64,000 nt of DNA from Owenia fusiformis (taxonomy: Eukaryota > Annelida > Polychaeta > Sabellida > Oweniidae), in contig CAIIXF020000002.1 in the NCBI GenBank assembly GCA_903813345.2, forward strand, positions 10,166,650 through 10,230,649. The letters are read 5' to 3'. This document shows positions 11,931 to 23,586 of the stretch, one piece after another (position 1 is the stretch's first letter; every line of letters starts with the position of its first letter). Under the pieces are notes generated by a model. That model saw nothing but the letters and a program-made list of their open reading frames with translations, had not been told where the DNA came from and searched no databases. Made by a program: the position numbers and the translations under genes.

Positions 11931-12099
11931 AGCTCACTTCATTCTACGTCTGATTAGGTTTTGGCCATGAGTACATGTCATGACAGCTATTTTGAATGTT
12001 TTAAGAAAAGTCAGCTATCGATAATAATTTTTATCATATTAAAAGGTGTTTTTGAGTTCTCATAATTAAACTATTTAGCTTTAAAAAAATTTCAGGTGT

Positions 12100-14165
12100 C
12101 CTGTATTGTAGAAACTCATGTCACAGTTCACAGTTGGTATATACAATAATTTTGTTTAAAAAATTGACAAAAATTTATGTCAGTGTTTTTATTGTCGGTC
12201 ATCCTTGGTGTTTTCCGTCGTAAATCATGTCTGTTAGTCTTGTCTATGTTTTTTTGACAAATTGTTTTAGGGATCAATTTCAAACTTTTAGGCATGATTC
12301 TTAGCATGATAAACTTTAAGTGATTCAGTTTTGGGTGTGCTGGGTAAAGTTTATCTGGGTCATTTGGGATTTTCCGTCCTAAAATATTGTCTGTAAAGTC
12401 TTGTCTACGCGTTTTCAGGCTATTCGTTCCACAGATTAATTCAATTTTCACAGTTGGTATATAGGAATGGTTCATATGATGCAAATCTAGAACGGATTAG
12501 GTTCTGGGCATTCTGGGTAAATGTCAAGGTGGCCATTTTGGATTTGCCGTCCTAAGATCTCTTCTGCAAAGTCTTTCTTTATTATTAAAAATATTTATTC
12601 TCTAAATTAAGATCAATATATAAAAACACTTGACACTTTTAATAAGTGTATCAGTGTGAAAACATAAAATAGTAATCTGAGTCACATGGAATGAGAAGAA
12701 AGAACAATTAAAAATATTCACTCAGTCAAATGAGAATAAAATTGTTTACAATTAATAAAATGTACATATATGTTTGTCAATAATTTAGTTCATTCATATT
12801 TTGATATCATATGAATTTTAAAATTCTTTTTAAAACAGTTTATGGAAGGCGATGTTTTCAAAGAAGTTGGCAGATTATTCCAAAGCTGAGCACCTGAATA
12901 TTATATGAGTGTTGACCTATAATTGTTCTAATTTTTTTCATATGAAGACAATTTTGGAATCTTGTCTGATGTACGTGAATATTATGTTTGGAGTAAAATA
13001 ATTTTCAAATATGTCAAAAGGAAAGCCAACAGGCTTTGTTGTGTATTGATAAAGAAATTTTGCAACTTCAAGCTTATGTATGTCAAAAATATCTAGAAAA
13101 TTGAGTTGTTAAAAAAAGAGGTGGGCTATGTGCTAAAAAGTCAGAATTTGTGATTATTCTCACTGCACGTTTTTGTAACAAAAGCAATTTATTCAAAAAT
13201 GTTTTACATGCATTACCCCATATGATAAGTGAATTATAAATGGTAATCATAGTTTTTTATATTCAATTTATATTTAATCTTTCCCAGAATACCAATAATT
13301 TTTGATATTTTATGTATTACCTTATTTATGTGCTCATTCCATTTTATCATCATCATGAAGAATTTTGTTTGAACGTAAGATATTTGTATCATCCGCAAAA
13401 ATAGTAAATTTAAGAATATTTTAAACCTTATGTAAATCATTTATATAGAGAATGAATAAAATGGAGCCTAAAACAGACTCTTGAGGTACACCACAAGTGA
13501 TAATGTTTTCTTCAGATAGAAAATTGTTAAAAAAGGTAATGATTTTTCTATCAGATAAATAGCTTTTGAACCAATTTTTGCAACATTACGAATTCCAAAA
13601 TTTTCTTCCAAGAAGGAGAGGGTTGCCATATAAGTTGAATAATGTTTTCTAAAACCAAACTGATTTTTGAATAAAAGTTTGTATGTTTCAATAAATGTTA
13701 TTTATCTATTTTTCATGATCTGTTCTAAGAGTTACGAGCTTTCAGGCTAATCGTTTCACGGGTCAATTCCACATTTTGAGGAGTGACTCCTAGTATGAGA
13801 TTCTGGAACTGATTACGTTTTGGTCATTCTGGGTAAATGTTAAAGTGGCCATTTTATATTTTCCATCCTAAAATCTTGTCTTTAAAATCTATCTTAAAAT
13901 AATTTTCAGGGATGATTCTTTATATGTAAATCTGGAGCTTATTAATTTTTAGATATTCTTGGCAAATGTTAAGGAGGCCACTTTGGATTTTCTGTCATTT
14001 AAACCTTGCCTGTAAAGTCTTGTCTACGCATTTCCAGGCCAACTGTTAGACAGATCGATTTCAAATTTCCAGGAATGATTCTTTGTATGAAAATCTCAAA
14101 CTGACTGCCTTTTGGGATTTTTGGTAAAGGTAAGGCGGCCATTTTGATTTTTTCTAAAAAGTTTA
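12100..14165. repeat. Diverged tandem repeat, about 170-bp unit, split by a LINE
   Basis: At least five degraded copies carry the signatures AAGTCTTGTCTACGC, TTCCACAGATCAATT, TTCTGGGTAAATG and GGCCATTTTGGATTTTCCGT. Two or more lie at 12170-12560 and three at 13720-14160. The intervening 12590-13720 is a LINE, so the insertion split an older array. Confidence 0.6.
12590..13720 (-). mobile_element. Degenerate LINE reverse transcriptase fragment
   Basis: Read on the minus strand, the segment passes in order through F-G-F-R-K-H (near 13660), the GVPQ-type motif G-V-P-Q-E-S-V-L-G-S-I-L-F (near 13470), the catalytic F-A-D-D-T (near 13400), and a C-terminal A-Q-L-W-N-N-L-P-T-S-L-K with a following F-K-K-N-F-K near 12840-12890. 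This order is the standard LINE ORF2 layout. Multiple in-frame stops show the copy is dead. The clade is uncertain (CR1/jockey-like). Confidence 0.75.
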
Positions 14166-14199
14166 ATTCAATTAATTATTGTTTGGCATTCAGGATGAA

Positions 14200-14340
14200 A
14201 AAATAATATAGGATATATATATGGTACAGACGCCAACCACCAACCACCGATCGGCAACCACCAACCGCTGATCACCGTCACAAAAACGGAGACCACCCAA
14301 ATATGTCACCACATTTGGTGGTGACCTAAACATATCATCA
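14200..14340 (+). mobile_element. GTGGTGAC-end MITE, copy B
   Basis: The copy contains the C-rich GACGCCAACCACCAACCACC block, then ACAAAAACGGAGACCA, then a TGTCACCACATTTGGTGGTGAC palindrome near 14305-14327. It is in the opposite orientation to the copy at 9058. Confidence 0.6.
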
Positions 14341-14344
14341 AGAT

Positions 14345-16328
14345 TAATCTTCAATGTGAACTCTAGAGAATTTCCACAGGCCAATTTTCAATCAATTTAA
14401 AATACAGCACTCAATGCAAGTTTCATGATATACGGGCAAATTTAATTGATATTTTTTTAAATTCTGCTATTCTACCACATCCAGCGCCATGTGTATTAAT
14501 ATCAACGATGTTATACTGTGTGCTATCGTGATGCCAAGACAACTGTTTAGCATGACCATGCGATAATAATTGAACATATTGCTCATTATTTCACCAGGTC
14601 AGTCGTTTTCTAACTGGTTAAATATGATATGTTAATAAAATTAATGATATATATTTAATTGTATATTCAAATGGATCAATAGACCAGAGACATGCCCCGA
14701 CAATTTCTAAGTCTACTTATTAGAAATAATTTAATTCACCAACAAAACTTCATATTTCAAATTATGAAAAAATGAAAAAAATGAAATAAATTTAAATACA
14801 ATGGCTTTCACTTCGAGGTAAAATAATCCGGAATTGAACTGAAAATACTTAGTCAGTAGTTTTAATTACATTGTTATTAAACAAGTCCAAACACACTGAA
14901 GTTTGAGAAATTAATGAATTCAAACGAAAATATACTAATAGAAATGTAAATTTTTAATCGAGGCTGGGCAAAAAATGTACATTCATAATGTTATTTCAAT
15001 GTTTGTTACTGTATTGGTTAAGTTTATCTTCTGTACTCTTATACCCTATAAGGGGTGAATTGAGAAATCAATAAATAAAAAAAAATAAAAATAGAAAATA
15101 AAAAAATACATCCATAGTAACATATAAAAGTCATGTTATCAAGTTACATAATTATACTTAGACAACCCAATTGACTATCACCTGGGATGTGTTTCATAGA
15201 TAAAAAAAAATGCATTTTATTTACCTGTACATTAGTATTTTAGTATACATTAGTATTTTATAGTACTCTATAGTATTTTATAGCTTTTGTATGGTTTTTG
15301 TTTTTGGAAGACATGTTATTAATACACTCACATAGCTATAACTTTGTTGTCACAACGTATCAATAATATTTGTGATTTTTAAAGGAGTGACCCAATTTAT
15401 TCATGCTAAGTGTCCGAGTCGAGGAATCTTAATGTAGGAAAAAATAAGCGGAATTATACTTAATCAGGAAAGTATGCCACATTTCTAAATCCAGCCGTGC
15501 TTCTTTGGAGAGAGTTACTTTTGCAGAGTCTTTACGTTTTTATGTGTACTTTAGTGATTGACCTAGCAATTCATACAGTAGACGTTTTGATGTCATTCTG
15601 CCCTCTCACGGCTCTGGTTGCAAATGCTTACTTCCCTAACAGCGATTCTATGAAGTTTTTGGTGCCAAAAATCTATTTTAACTAAAGGAAGGGTCACTTA
15701 TGGTTCAAATAAAATAAGCATCAAGGTCAAAACTTTTCTATAACTGAACTTAAGAACTTTCAAAGATAACAGGTACCGCGAAAATTCGTTGAAATCAATT
15801 GAATGCGCAATTGAATAATTCACAATTTCAACTTCATCTTGTCTTTACATCTAGTCGATTTTACTTTTCTAGAGATATTACAAAAATCATGTAGTGATTT
15901 TAAATGCTGGATTTGCTGTATTATCGGTCCATTGCTTTACCTAGTAACCACCTAGCACTGGCATATAAATGGAATTAGTAAAATTGAAATATTGGGGAAG
16001 GGAAAATAAAAAATGATATCTAGAAATTTCAATAAGACAACATCATATAGATCATTTTACCAAGTAAAAATATCCAGAAACATGCAAATTTAGAATCAAT
16101 GGTACCCATGGCTTCAAACAGTTTTTGAGAAATGTTTTTTCTCTCAAATTAGTGAAGAGAACACAATTCGCGAGTACTTGCCAACTATACAGTCTTCCAC
16201 CTTTAAAATACATAAAATGGTCAATTTGGGCTCGATGTTGAGAATAAAACATATTGGAAAGGAAAAATGATATGCTTAATGACTTTTCATCAAAAAGAGC
16301 AATAATGACCACTTCGCATCTTCTACAG
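14345..16328. other. Intergenic AT-rich DNA, no gene seen
   Basis: No exon, RNA gene or convincing repeat. A-rich low-complexity runs lie at 14765-14790 and 15070-15110. The open frame at 15497-15682 shows no family signature and lacks splice partners. Confidence 0.45.
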
Positions 16329-16330
16329 TA

Positions 16331-16506
16331 CAGTAAAACCTGTATATAGTGAACACCTATGGAGCCACAATAGTGTTCACTGTAGGTAGGTGTTCACTAC
16401 AGAGAGGGTTTTTATACATGAGTTAATGTCAAATATGTCTTAAAGTGGTGTTCACCAAACACATGTGTTCACTAGAGAGTGATATTCACTTAGACAGTTT
16501 TTACTG
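16331..16506. mobile_element. 176-bp pogo/Tigger-like MITE with TA duplication
   Basis: The element starts CAGTAAAACCTGTATATAGTGA and ends ACAGTTTTTACTG. It is flanked by TA on both sides (16329-16330 and 16507-16508). The terminal CAGTRAAACC signature and TA target duplication fit a non-autonomous Tc1/mariner (pogo-like) element. Internal GTGTTCACT motifs repeat in both orientations. Confidence 0.7.
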
Positions 16507-16508
16507 TA

Positions 16509-17336
16509 TTAGAAACAAGATAACTACTCTATAAATATTTTATTGATTTTAATCTGATTGGCTTCAACTTCCGACTTTCATAACTTTGTCCCTATAGCCC
16601 ATGTCACCTTCAAGCTAGAAAAATAACGAATGAACCAAAAAACTTGCAAATAATTGCATTCTTTGATGACCACAGATGACCTCAAAAGGCAGGGATCCCT
16701 ACGCGTAAATAAGTTAAGAATGAAAGTAATGGATAATTAGTTTATTAGTTTAAATACACGTACACTGGTACTTTCATATACAATTTAAAATGGTAATTAT
16801 TGCCAATTAAATAGAGATCCTGTAAATCGCTTTTTATTTATGCAACAATCTTACATTTCTTATTTTATGACAATTTATTTAAAAGTAAGACCTTCTGTAA
16901 GTTCAAAAAGTTCAAAAAGTATTCAATAGACTTTCGATTTAAGTTAGATGAAAAAGTCACAAAAGAATCACTTAAATATTTCATGATATTTCTTACTACA
17001 CTTGTATTAACTTACTAACATGCAATTAACACTAAGTAGAAAAAACTTCAAATCATATGACGTCATTAATATTAATTGGTTCAAAAGGATAAAGTATCGA
17101 GCAATTCATTTTAATCCCAAAAGAACTTTTTTATTGATAGATCAGAAACTATTTCTTAATGTAAAATATCGAAGTTACATGTAGGTCAATGACTTACTTT
17201 TGCTAAAGGTTCGTTCTTTACTTGCACTTATTTCAAAGGTGAAATTTTTACAAAGTGATCATGAATTAACAGTTAGAACACCTCGTCGATGCTTTTTTCA
17301 ACAAATATTCTTTGTCTTTGCCGTATATATTTCAAC
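16509..17336 (+). promoter_or_regulatory. Upstream region of gene 2, with a CRE-like site
   Basis: The promoter block shared by genes 1 and 3 is not found here. A perfect palindromic TGACGTCA is present at 17058-17065, about 270 bp before the start codon. The only TATA-like string (near 17323-17330) is too close to the ATG to be the core box. Gene 2 may use another promoter or an unseen 5' exon. Confidence 0.35.
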
Positions 17337-20300
17337 ATGTTTAGAATGACAACGCAGGTGGTGGATACTAGAGCGTGCTTGGTACGTATTGTGTGTTACA
17401 TGTATCTCTCGATCTGCATGTGTCACAACAGTAAAAAGCTAGTACTACATGTATAAGTGTTATTATTTTGGCACATACCATGATGAGATACTCAGAAATA
17501 ACTCACAACAGCCCATGGGCTACAAATAAAACGCTTCATTGTTAAAGTGTGTATTTTCTTTCAGATTATGTGTCTGTTTCTGGCTAGTACATACACCCAG
17601 GCTCAAGAAGATATTGACACAGGTATAGTGTTTTGAATCCTTGACCACGTATAGTTCAGATAATGATGAAATGAAGCTACAATAAGACAAATTCAATGAT
17701 TTTGTTTTGGGAAATATGTCTAAAATAATAAGCTACTTCGTTCATAAACGGTCTTCGATACGTCCATCTCATTCGCAGTTCATTCAGGTCGCACCACGTC
17801 GTTGTGCAACGTCGTATAACGCGTCTCTTAGTCTAGTAGGTCATCATGACCTGATTACAGAACGGTATGGTCGCCATTGAATTTTGAATCGATTCAAAAT
17901 TCTAAATCACATTCCCCGTCCGGGAAAGTCCATGAAGTTCGTAAACAGACCGTAGAACGTTGTAGCTACGTTCATTCCGTTCGCACACAGTTTAAAACCA
18001 GTTTTGAAGAACGCAGTGGCAACTTGCTTGGTGTGATATCTACATTTTTGCTAACTCGTTGATAAATACGTTCTTAATCAGTTTTAACCCATTTACAATT
18101 AGTTCTACCTCGTTCTCAATACGTCCTCAGACAGTTCAACTCGTTGTAAAAACGTCCCTAGTAGGATTGAAGTACGACGGTTCCGTTCGTAGTACGTCCA
18201 GCTCGTCGTTAGTAGGTTGTCACTCGTTCTAATTGTATAACGTGACGACCAAGAGAACATTTTGAGCATGTTCTAAGTTCTAGAGGACCTACCCGTTCGA
18301 GTACGTTCGATGAAGTTTGTAAATAGACCCCAAACGGTTCTATTCTAAGTACGTCCAGTCCGTTCGTACACAGTCGAAGCCCGTTTTCGAGAACGTAGTG
18401 AGAACTAGTTTGGTGTGATAGAAGGGTACAGTAAAATATCTACGATCGCCTTACGATCTCCGCATGACGTATCTATTTTTACAGACCGTAGAGTCGCTGG
18501 AGTTATAACTTTTTCATGTTCCACGGTGGTCGTACGTAGTACGTCGAGCGCATGGTCGATTTGCGGCTGCCGTGGGATTTTATGGGATACATAATCGTAT
18601 GATCGCTATAGGGGCCTACTGTTGCCGCCTAGCGTCTGCCTTGGTATTTGTCAAAAAGTACGCCCGTCGTAGGCCGTGGTACGTGGTAGCCATGCTCAAC
18701 ATTTAAAAGGCCGTACCGCAACCGTAGTTTATTGTCTCAAAATCAAAATGCATCATGAGGATACCGTAGAAATGTGACTGCTAAAATATCTGACCGTAAG
18801 ATCACCGTAGAAAATGTTTTAATGAATCAATATTACAACCCAAACACACAAGACCATGGCATATTTCAATCATTCTGAAACTTATACAAATACATGACGT
18901 ATACATTTATAAAGATTATCCTATATGAGTTTCGGAATCTTGGGATTATCCCAAAGTTAATATGATTCATCTGTCCTCGGGCTACAGGGTTTAAATTTCG
19001 ATAATTTCATCTCTAACAGTGCTAAAGTTAAATTGTAAAATAACATACTTTGTCATAATCTATTCAAAAGCCATTGAAAATATTTATCACATATACATGT
19101 GCAATCTTAGTTAAATATTTAAATGCTAACAACTGTATTTTGCACCATCAGAAATCCAACTGATGAACATTGCAAATTAATTGTAATAACTTTTGAAGTT
19201 TTGACAACTTTAACTTGCACTTGTTTTCGTATTTGCTTTAAGATGAAACAGATCTGCTGGATTACACTATTGGTAATTATGTAAACAAAATGGCCGACGG
19301 ATCTTGCCTGATATTGACCAATTGGAGAAATCGTATCAATCAACCTTGGCTGTTTTATAACCACACTGAGGAGTGTTCCGGTGGATCACAAACAATTTGT
19401 GAGATGAAAAGACCTGTCACAGGTAGGGGTACAGGGTGTTCCACAAGTATTTACAAGTACAAGGTGTCCCAGTATAAAATGTACCTAGATAAACACTGAA
19501 TAACTCTTTGAATGGTGAAATAATTTGATGATTATAAACATCTGAAAATTCACCAGGTAACTATAAAGAATACAAGTAACTTTAAAGAATTTGTTATAGT
19601 ACCACGGCCCATATTCAAATGTTTTACCAAGACAAGCATGGAATCACTCCGCAAATAAAATATACTAAAATAAACACAAAATAACTTTGTGAATGATGAA
19701 ATAATATTCTCAAAATATGGCCATCTGGTAGACAATTGAATCATCATAAATATCTGGTAGTTTCAGTCCTCAGAGTATGTAGTACTTAGAGAAAAGTTAG
19801 CTTAAGTACAATCAGCAATTTCAACAAGTACTGAAGTATCGATCATGATTGGGATAATTTAGCATGTCATCATGTCACCATTGGATTAAGAAATGTCAAT
19901 CAATATCAAATATCATTTTAGTTTTCTTTTATGTATTGTCTTTAGTACTTTACAACAAGGTATGTTTCATAGTTTCAAGTGAAAATTGACTAAATCAATT
20001 ATTGTTGTTACCTTTTACTTACAGGATGTCCGCTTACCTTTCGGGACATTGAAATACAAAACAGTTGTTATAAGGTTGAAAGAGGTTGGCGTCCACACGA
20101 CAGGGCAAACGCCTTGTGTCAGTATCTTCATCCCAATGCCAGGTTAGTAGGCCGTATCCTCTTGGATACTGAATATTTTTGCAATTTCCTATCTAAAAAA
20201 ATATATGTGTGTAAGACGAGACGAGTTGCTCAATAAAGTGTTCTTGTTATGAGTATTTAAGATGCTGTTTGCAACATTTCGATCCTCGTTTGTGGAAAGA

Positions 20301-20607
20301 TTAAAAAGGAATTGAATATAGCAAAGTTTGCCCTATCAAAACTCAAATACGTACAACCCTTTATCACTAGCCATTGTGCAGTTACAATGCTGCCAATTTG
20401 TCGGAGTCGTGCAAGATTAAGAAAATATGAGACATGTAACTTACAGAAAAATGTAACTTATTGAAATTGATGACTTTCAGATTGGTCCACGTGAGCACGC
20501 AAGCTGAGATGTACGCATTGGGAAACGAATTATCCATGTCAAAACAGACTAGATGTGGCGGCACCGCTGAATTTACGCAGGGCCTTGTGGAACCACCAGA
20601 TGCATAG
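17337..20607 (+). CDS. Small secreted C-type-lectin-like protein, permuted halves (gene 2)
   Basis: Exons 17337-17381, 17565-17622, 19243-19422, 20025-20142 and 20481-20607 join in frame (175 aa; phases 0,1,1,2 as in genes 1 and 3). The first ATG is chosen; a second in-frame ATG at 17346 is also possible. The signal peptide (core ACLIMCLFLAS) is split by intron 1. The CTLD C-half (about 35-94) has C56, N-W-R-N-R, E-C79 and T-I-C87-E-M-K. The N-half (95-175) has C96-P-L-T-F, S-C109-Y-K, G-W116, A-L-C126, R-L-V-H-V-S, C159 and final V-E-P-P. N-H-T (74-76) is a possible glycosylation site. The second intron is 1.6 kb and contains a CpG-rich patch. I saw no missing CTLD exon in it, but gene 1 is the stronger proof because its intron is short. 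Confidence 0.85.
17760..18790. repeat. CpG-rich repeat patch inside intron 2 of gene 2
   Basis: This kilobase is rich in ACGT, CGTC and TTCG words and contrasts with the AT-rich DNA around it. It contains an internal duplication: about 17930-18040 and 18320-18425 share CCGTTCG-CACAG, GAACGTAGTG-like and GTGTGATA words in the same order. Words such as ACGATC and CCGTAGA recur in gene 3 intron 1. No protein or TIR was recognised. Confidence 0.5.
19425..19770. repeat. Degenerate repeat with GGGTGTTCC-type start
   Basis: Two related segments (AAACACTGAATAACTCTTTG and AAACACAAAATAACTTTGTG, both followed by GAATGxTGAAATAAT) lie about 175 bp apart in intron 3 of gene 2. The start ACAGGGTGTTCCACAAG resembles a mariner-type end, but the partner end was not found. 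Confidence 0.35.
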
Positions 20608-20964
20608 AAGTACTAAAAAACCAAGTCTTCATTGCTAGAAAGCACGATTACCAATAGTATGATGGAAACTGTTTTTACAATACCAATACCATATCAATTA
20701 AGTTGATTAAGTACTGATGCCGTTGTCAAACTGTCGTGTCAGTTCAAAAAGCATAACATAGACTCATGTAAAAATGGAATAGTGAAAAACTGACTTGAGA
20801 TGCACGCTGTGTCGTAAAGGGCAAACTGAGAAAATAGAACATTTATTGTTCAACTTCAACGGCTGCAAAAGGACTGAACACTGGACAATGCGCTACTATA
20901 TCTAGTACTGTAGTTTTAAGCTATGCATTGTGCTCTGACTGTGCGTGGGTGTATTTAAACTTGA

Positions 20965-20970
20965 AATAAA
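20965..20970 (+). terminator. Likely poly(A) signal of gene 2
   Basis: AATAAA lies about 360 bp after the stop codon and is followed by a T-run. The interval has no other clear hexamer. Confidence 0.5.
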
Positions 20971-23480
20971 GTTTTTTCACAAATTTTGTAATAAATATAT
21001 ACATATTTATTTGACTTTATCATTGTAACGCTTGTTAGATAAATAAACCATATGAGATTTAATATGAATTATCTTATTCTTAATTACCATATCTATTGTA
21101 ATTAACTTACACAAAAGTCAGGATGATAAGTGTTTTGTGATAGTTATTTGAAATATCCCCAGTAATAATGTACTAATGTGTACAGGGAGTCTTGCTTCAA
21201 GCCTCTGTGACCCCACCTCCCCCTCCCTTATACTTGACTAAACACCTCACATAGAGTTGTTGCCATGCCGAGTTACTTGGACTGAACGTCAATGTAACAA
21301 AATGGATGAACTTTAATACTGATTACGAGTTTTTTTGTTTTCTCGATTTAAACCTACTTATAAGTCAAGTTGCAGATTATAATTTAGCAATAAGCTAGAA
21401 AATAATAGAGTCTAGTTTCTTCGATTTGGAATTAGTTTTGTAAATGAAATTGAAGTTACGCCAATGTAACCAAAGCGGTGGTCTAAATAAATGAATTACA
21501 GTTTTATTTAAGAATCTAATTCCGAACTGAGATCATTTCTAAAAACTATATTATACTGTCTAACTTTGTGCCAAATGATAATCCGACGCATAACTTAAAC
21601 GTAAGTCTAAATCGAGAAAAACAAAAAACTCGTTTCCAGGAAATTTATCCATTTTGTTACATAACTAGTTGTGGAACAGTGATGGCTGTGAATCGTGAAA
21701 GACGGATATCTAGCCTTGCGTATTTATTAATAGTCTCAGTCGATTGCAATTGTCTTCCTGTATTGAGACCATATACTTCTCTTGCTAGAAGTTACATATG
21801 TTCTCGAGAGTTTTTAGAAATCCGTATTAATGTTCTAAATACGTATTGAAATATCCTTATTTTTCCATTTGAGTTTCGAGTCTAAATAATCAATTTGGAA
21901 AATTGGTAAAATGTGAACGTTTTTACAATTTTTACATCGTCACATAACATTAGCCCTATTTTCTATCCCCTCGGTAAGTTTGGCAACCTTAGCCCCCCCC
22001 CCCCCTCCCCCCATTGAACGACATGTTAAAGCCTCTTTACGTTGGAGTTTTTATTTACTTGGCAATAAAGTATGTTCATCGCAGGTTAGGTATATAGAAA
22101 TTCAAAGGTAAAGAGGCCTTAACACGTAGTTCAATGGGGGAGCTTAGGTTGCCAAACTTATGGAGGGGAGTGTATATGTACAATAATTATACATTTAGCA
22201 TCCCATTGTTATGCGCGTCAGAAAGTCTGTTAGCTAACAATCACAAAATACAAAATCGATTGTGCGGAATGGTATTTGATCTTAAATTGTGATTTGCCGC
22301 ATGTTGTTGTTTATTGAAAATACAATAAAATACAATTGATTAAAATGTCGGGCTTATTTCCTTGAAGACCTTATTGAGAGTTGTTGAGACTTTCTGGTGA
22401 TTGGATTTTTACTTAGTCCCTCTAAAACTTGTTCGGTATCATTATGAAGTACTAAATACTAATTCCAACATTAACAAGTCTACGTTCTTGAATTCAAGTA
22501 CAAAAAGTTCAGATATGACGAAAATCAAAATTGGTTGTACTAAACACATGTAAATAATTATTATCTTAAAAATGTTATTCTATATACATATACGAAGCGT
22601 ACTCAATAACTTTTGTTCTTCCGACAACTTACCATGTGGTATTCTATTACGGATATGAAGTGTCAACTATATAACATAATTAATAAATATTTGAACATTG
22701 ACATTTAATCCTTTAATTAATTGACAGCCTTTACAAACTTACCAGATGTTTAATGATTTCAATTAATAAACTGAAATAAATTTCAATTAATTTTCAAAAA
22801 CTAATTGCACGCAACGGAATGTTAAAATTATATGTATATAAAAGTACATTTGAATGGGAAATTAAGTGCAGTTACTTAATCATGGAGAGTTTTATGAACT
22901 CTGGCTGTTAATGAAAAAGTGAAATAATGCCACAAAAAGTAATAATTACATATTGCGGGTACTTGAACGTTTTTTTCACATGCACCCTTCAGTAAAATGT
23001 TATGTATAATAAGGAGGAAATAAAATGATGAAGCGAGCAAAAGAGTCCGTAGTTAAATAAGCATTTAATTTGGCTGTTCGTTTCCAGTCACGTTTTAAGC
23101 GAGGAAGTTCAGGAAATCTAGACCAAACCAACATTTACATTTCACATATAGACCTCCGAAACTAGAGACATTGTCGAAATGCAAATTCTTTTGACCTCAT
23201 GTGACAGGGCACTGGTGCTATAGAATAAACTATTTCTTATTTTAATAATTTGCAGTTTTATTTGTTCGTAAGAGACTTTAAAAGTATAATGCAATATTAT
23301 TGGAATATGCCGCTTTTTAATTTTTCATAATACGCTAATTTAATATTTTGGGGACTTTAACCTCCCGCAATGCAATGACGCATTGGTGGACGAATGACGA
23401 AGCTCCGCCCCAACAACTTGAAATGGATTGGCGCTCAACGAATGGCAAGGCTCTGCTTCAATAGCTTAGGGTTATATTCA
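20971..23480. other. Intergenic DNA between genes 2 and 3
   Basis: Contains one foldback element (21966-22168) and a GGGAGTCTTGCTTCAAGCC dispersed motif near 21186 that recurs at about 27230 and 31910. The open frame at 21568-21846 has no domain or splice support. Nothing else recognised. Confidence 0.45.
21966..22168. mobile_element. Foldback element with GTTTGGCAACC ends
   Basis: Arms 21974-22041 and 22106-22163 are imperfect reverse complements (TTTGGCAACCTTAG facing CTTAGGTTGCCAAA, and AAAGCCTCTTTAC facing GTAAAGAGGCCTT). A long C-run lies in the left arm. Related GGCAAC-CCTCC ends occur near 53400 and 55960. Confidence 0.65.
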
Positions 23481-23488
23481 TGATGAAG

Positions 23489-23537
23489 ACTACCTGCAAA
23501 GAAATGACGCAAATGTGCGTTGAGATATTCTATATAA
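23489..23537 (+). promoter_or_regulatory. Core promoter of CTLD-like gene 3
   Basis: TGACGCAAA (23505-23513) lies 26 bp before TATATAA (23531-23537), the same spacing as in gene 1. The upstream ACTACCTGCAAAG word is also conserved. The TATA box is 56 bp before the ATG. Confidence 0.75.
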
Positions 23538-23586
23538 TTCCTAATCTTCCTGAAATCGTTCAATCTAAATCTTGACCGGCAACAAG

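Noticed and set aside
17623-19242. A missing canonical CTLD N-half exon in the long intron of gene 2
   Set aside because: No C-P...S-C-Y-K or L-C pattern with splice sites was seen. The equivalent intron of gene 1 is only 296 bp and also lacks it.
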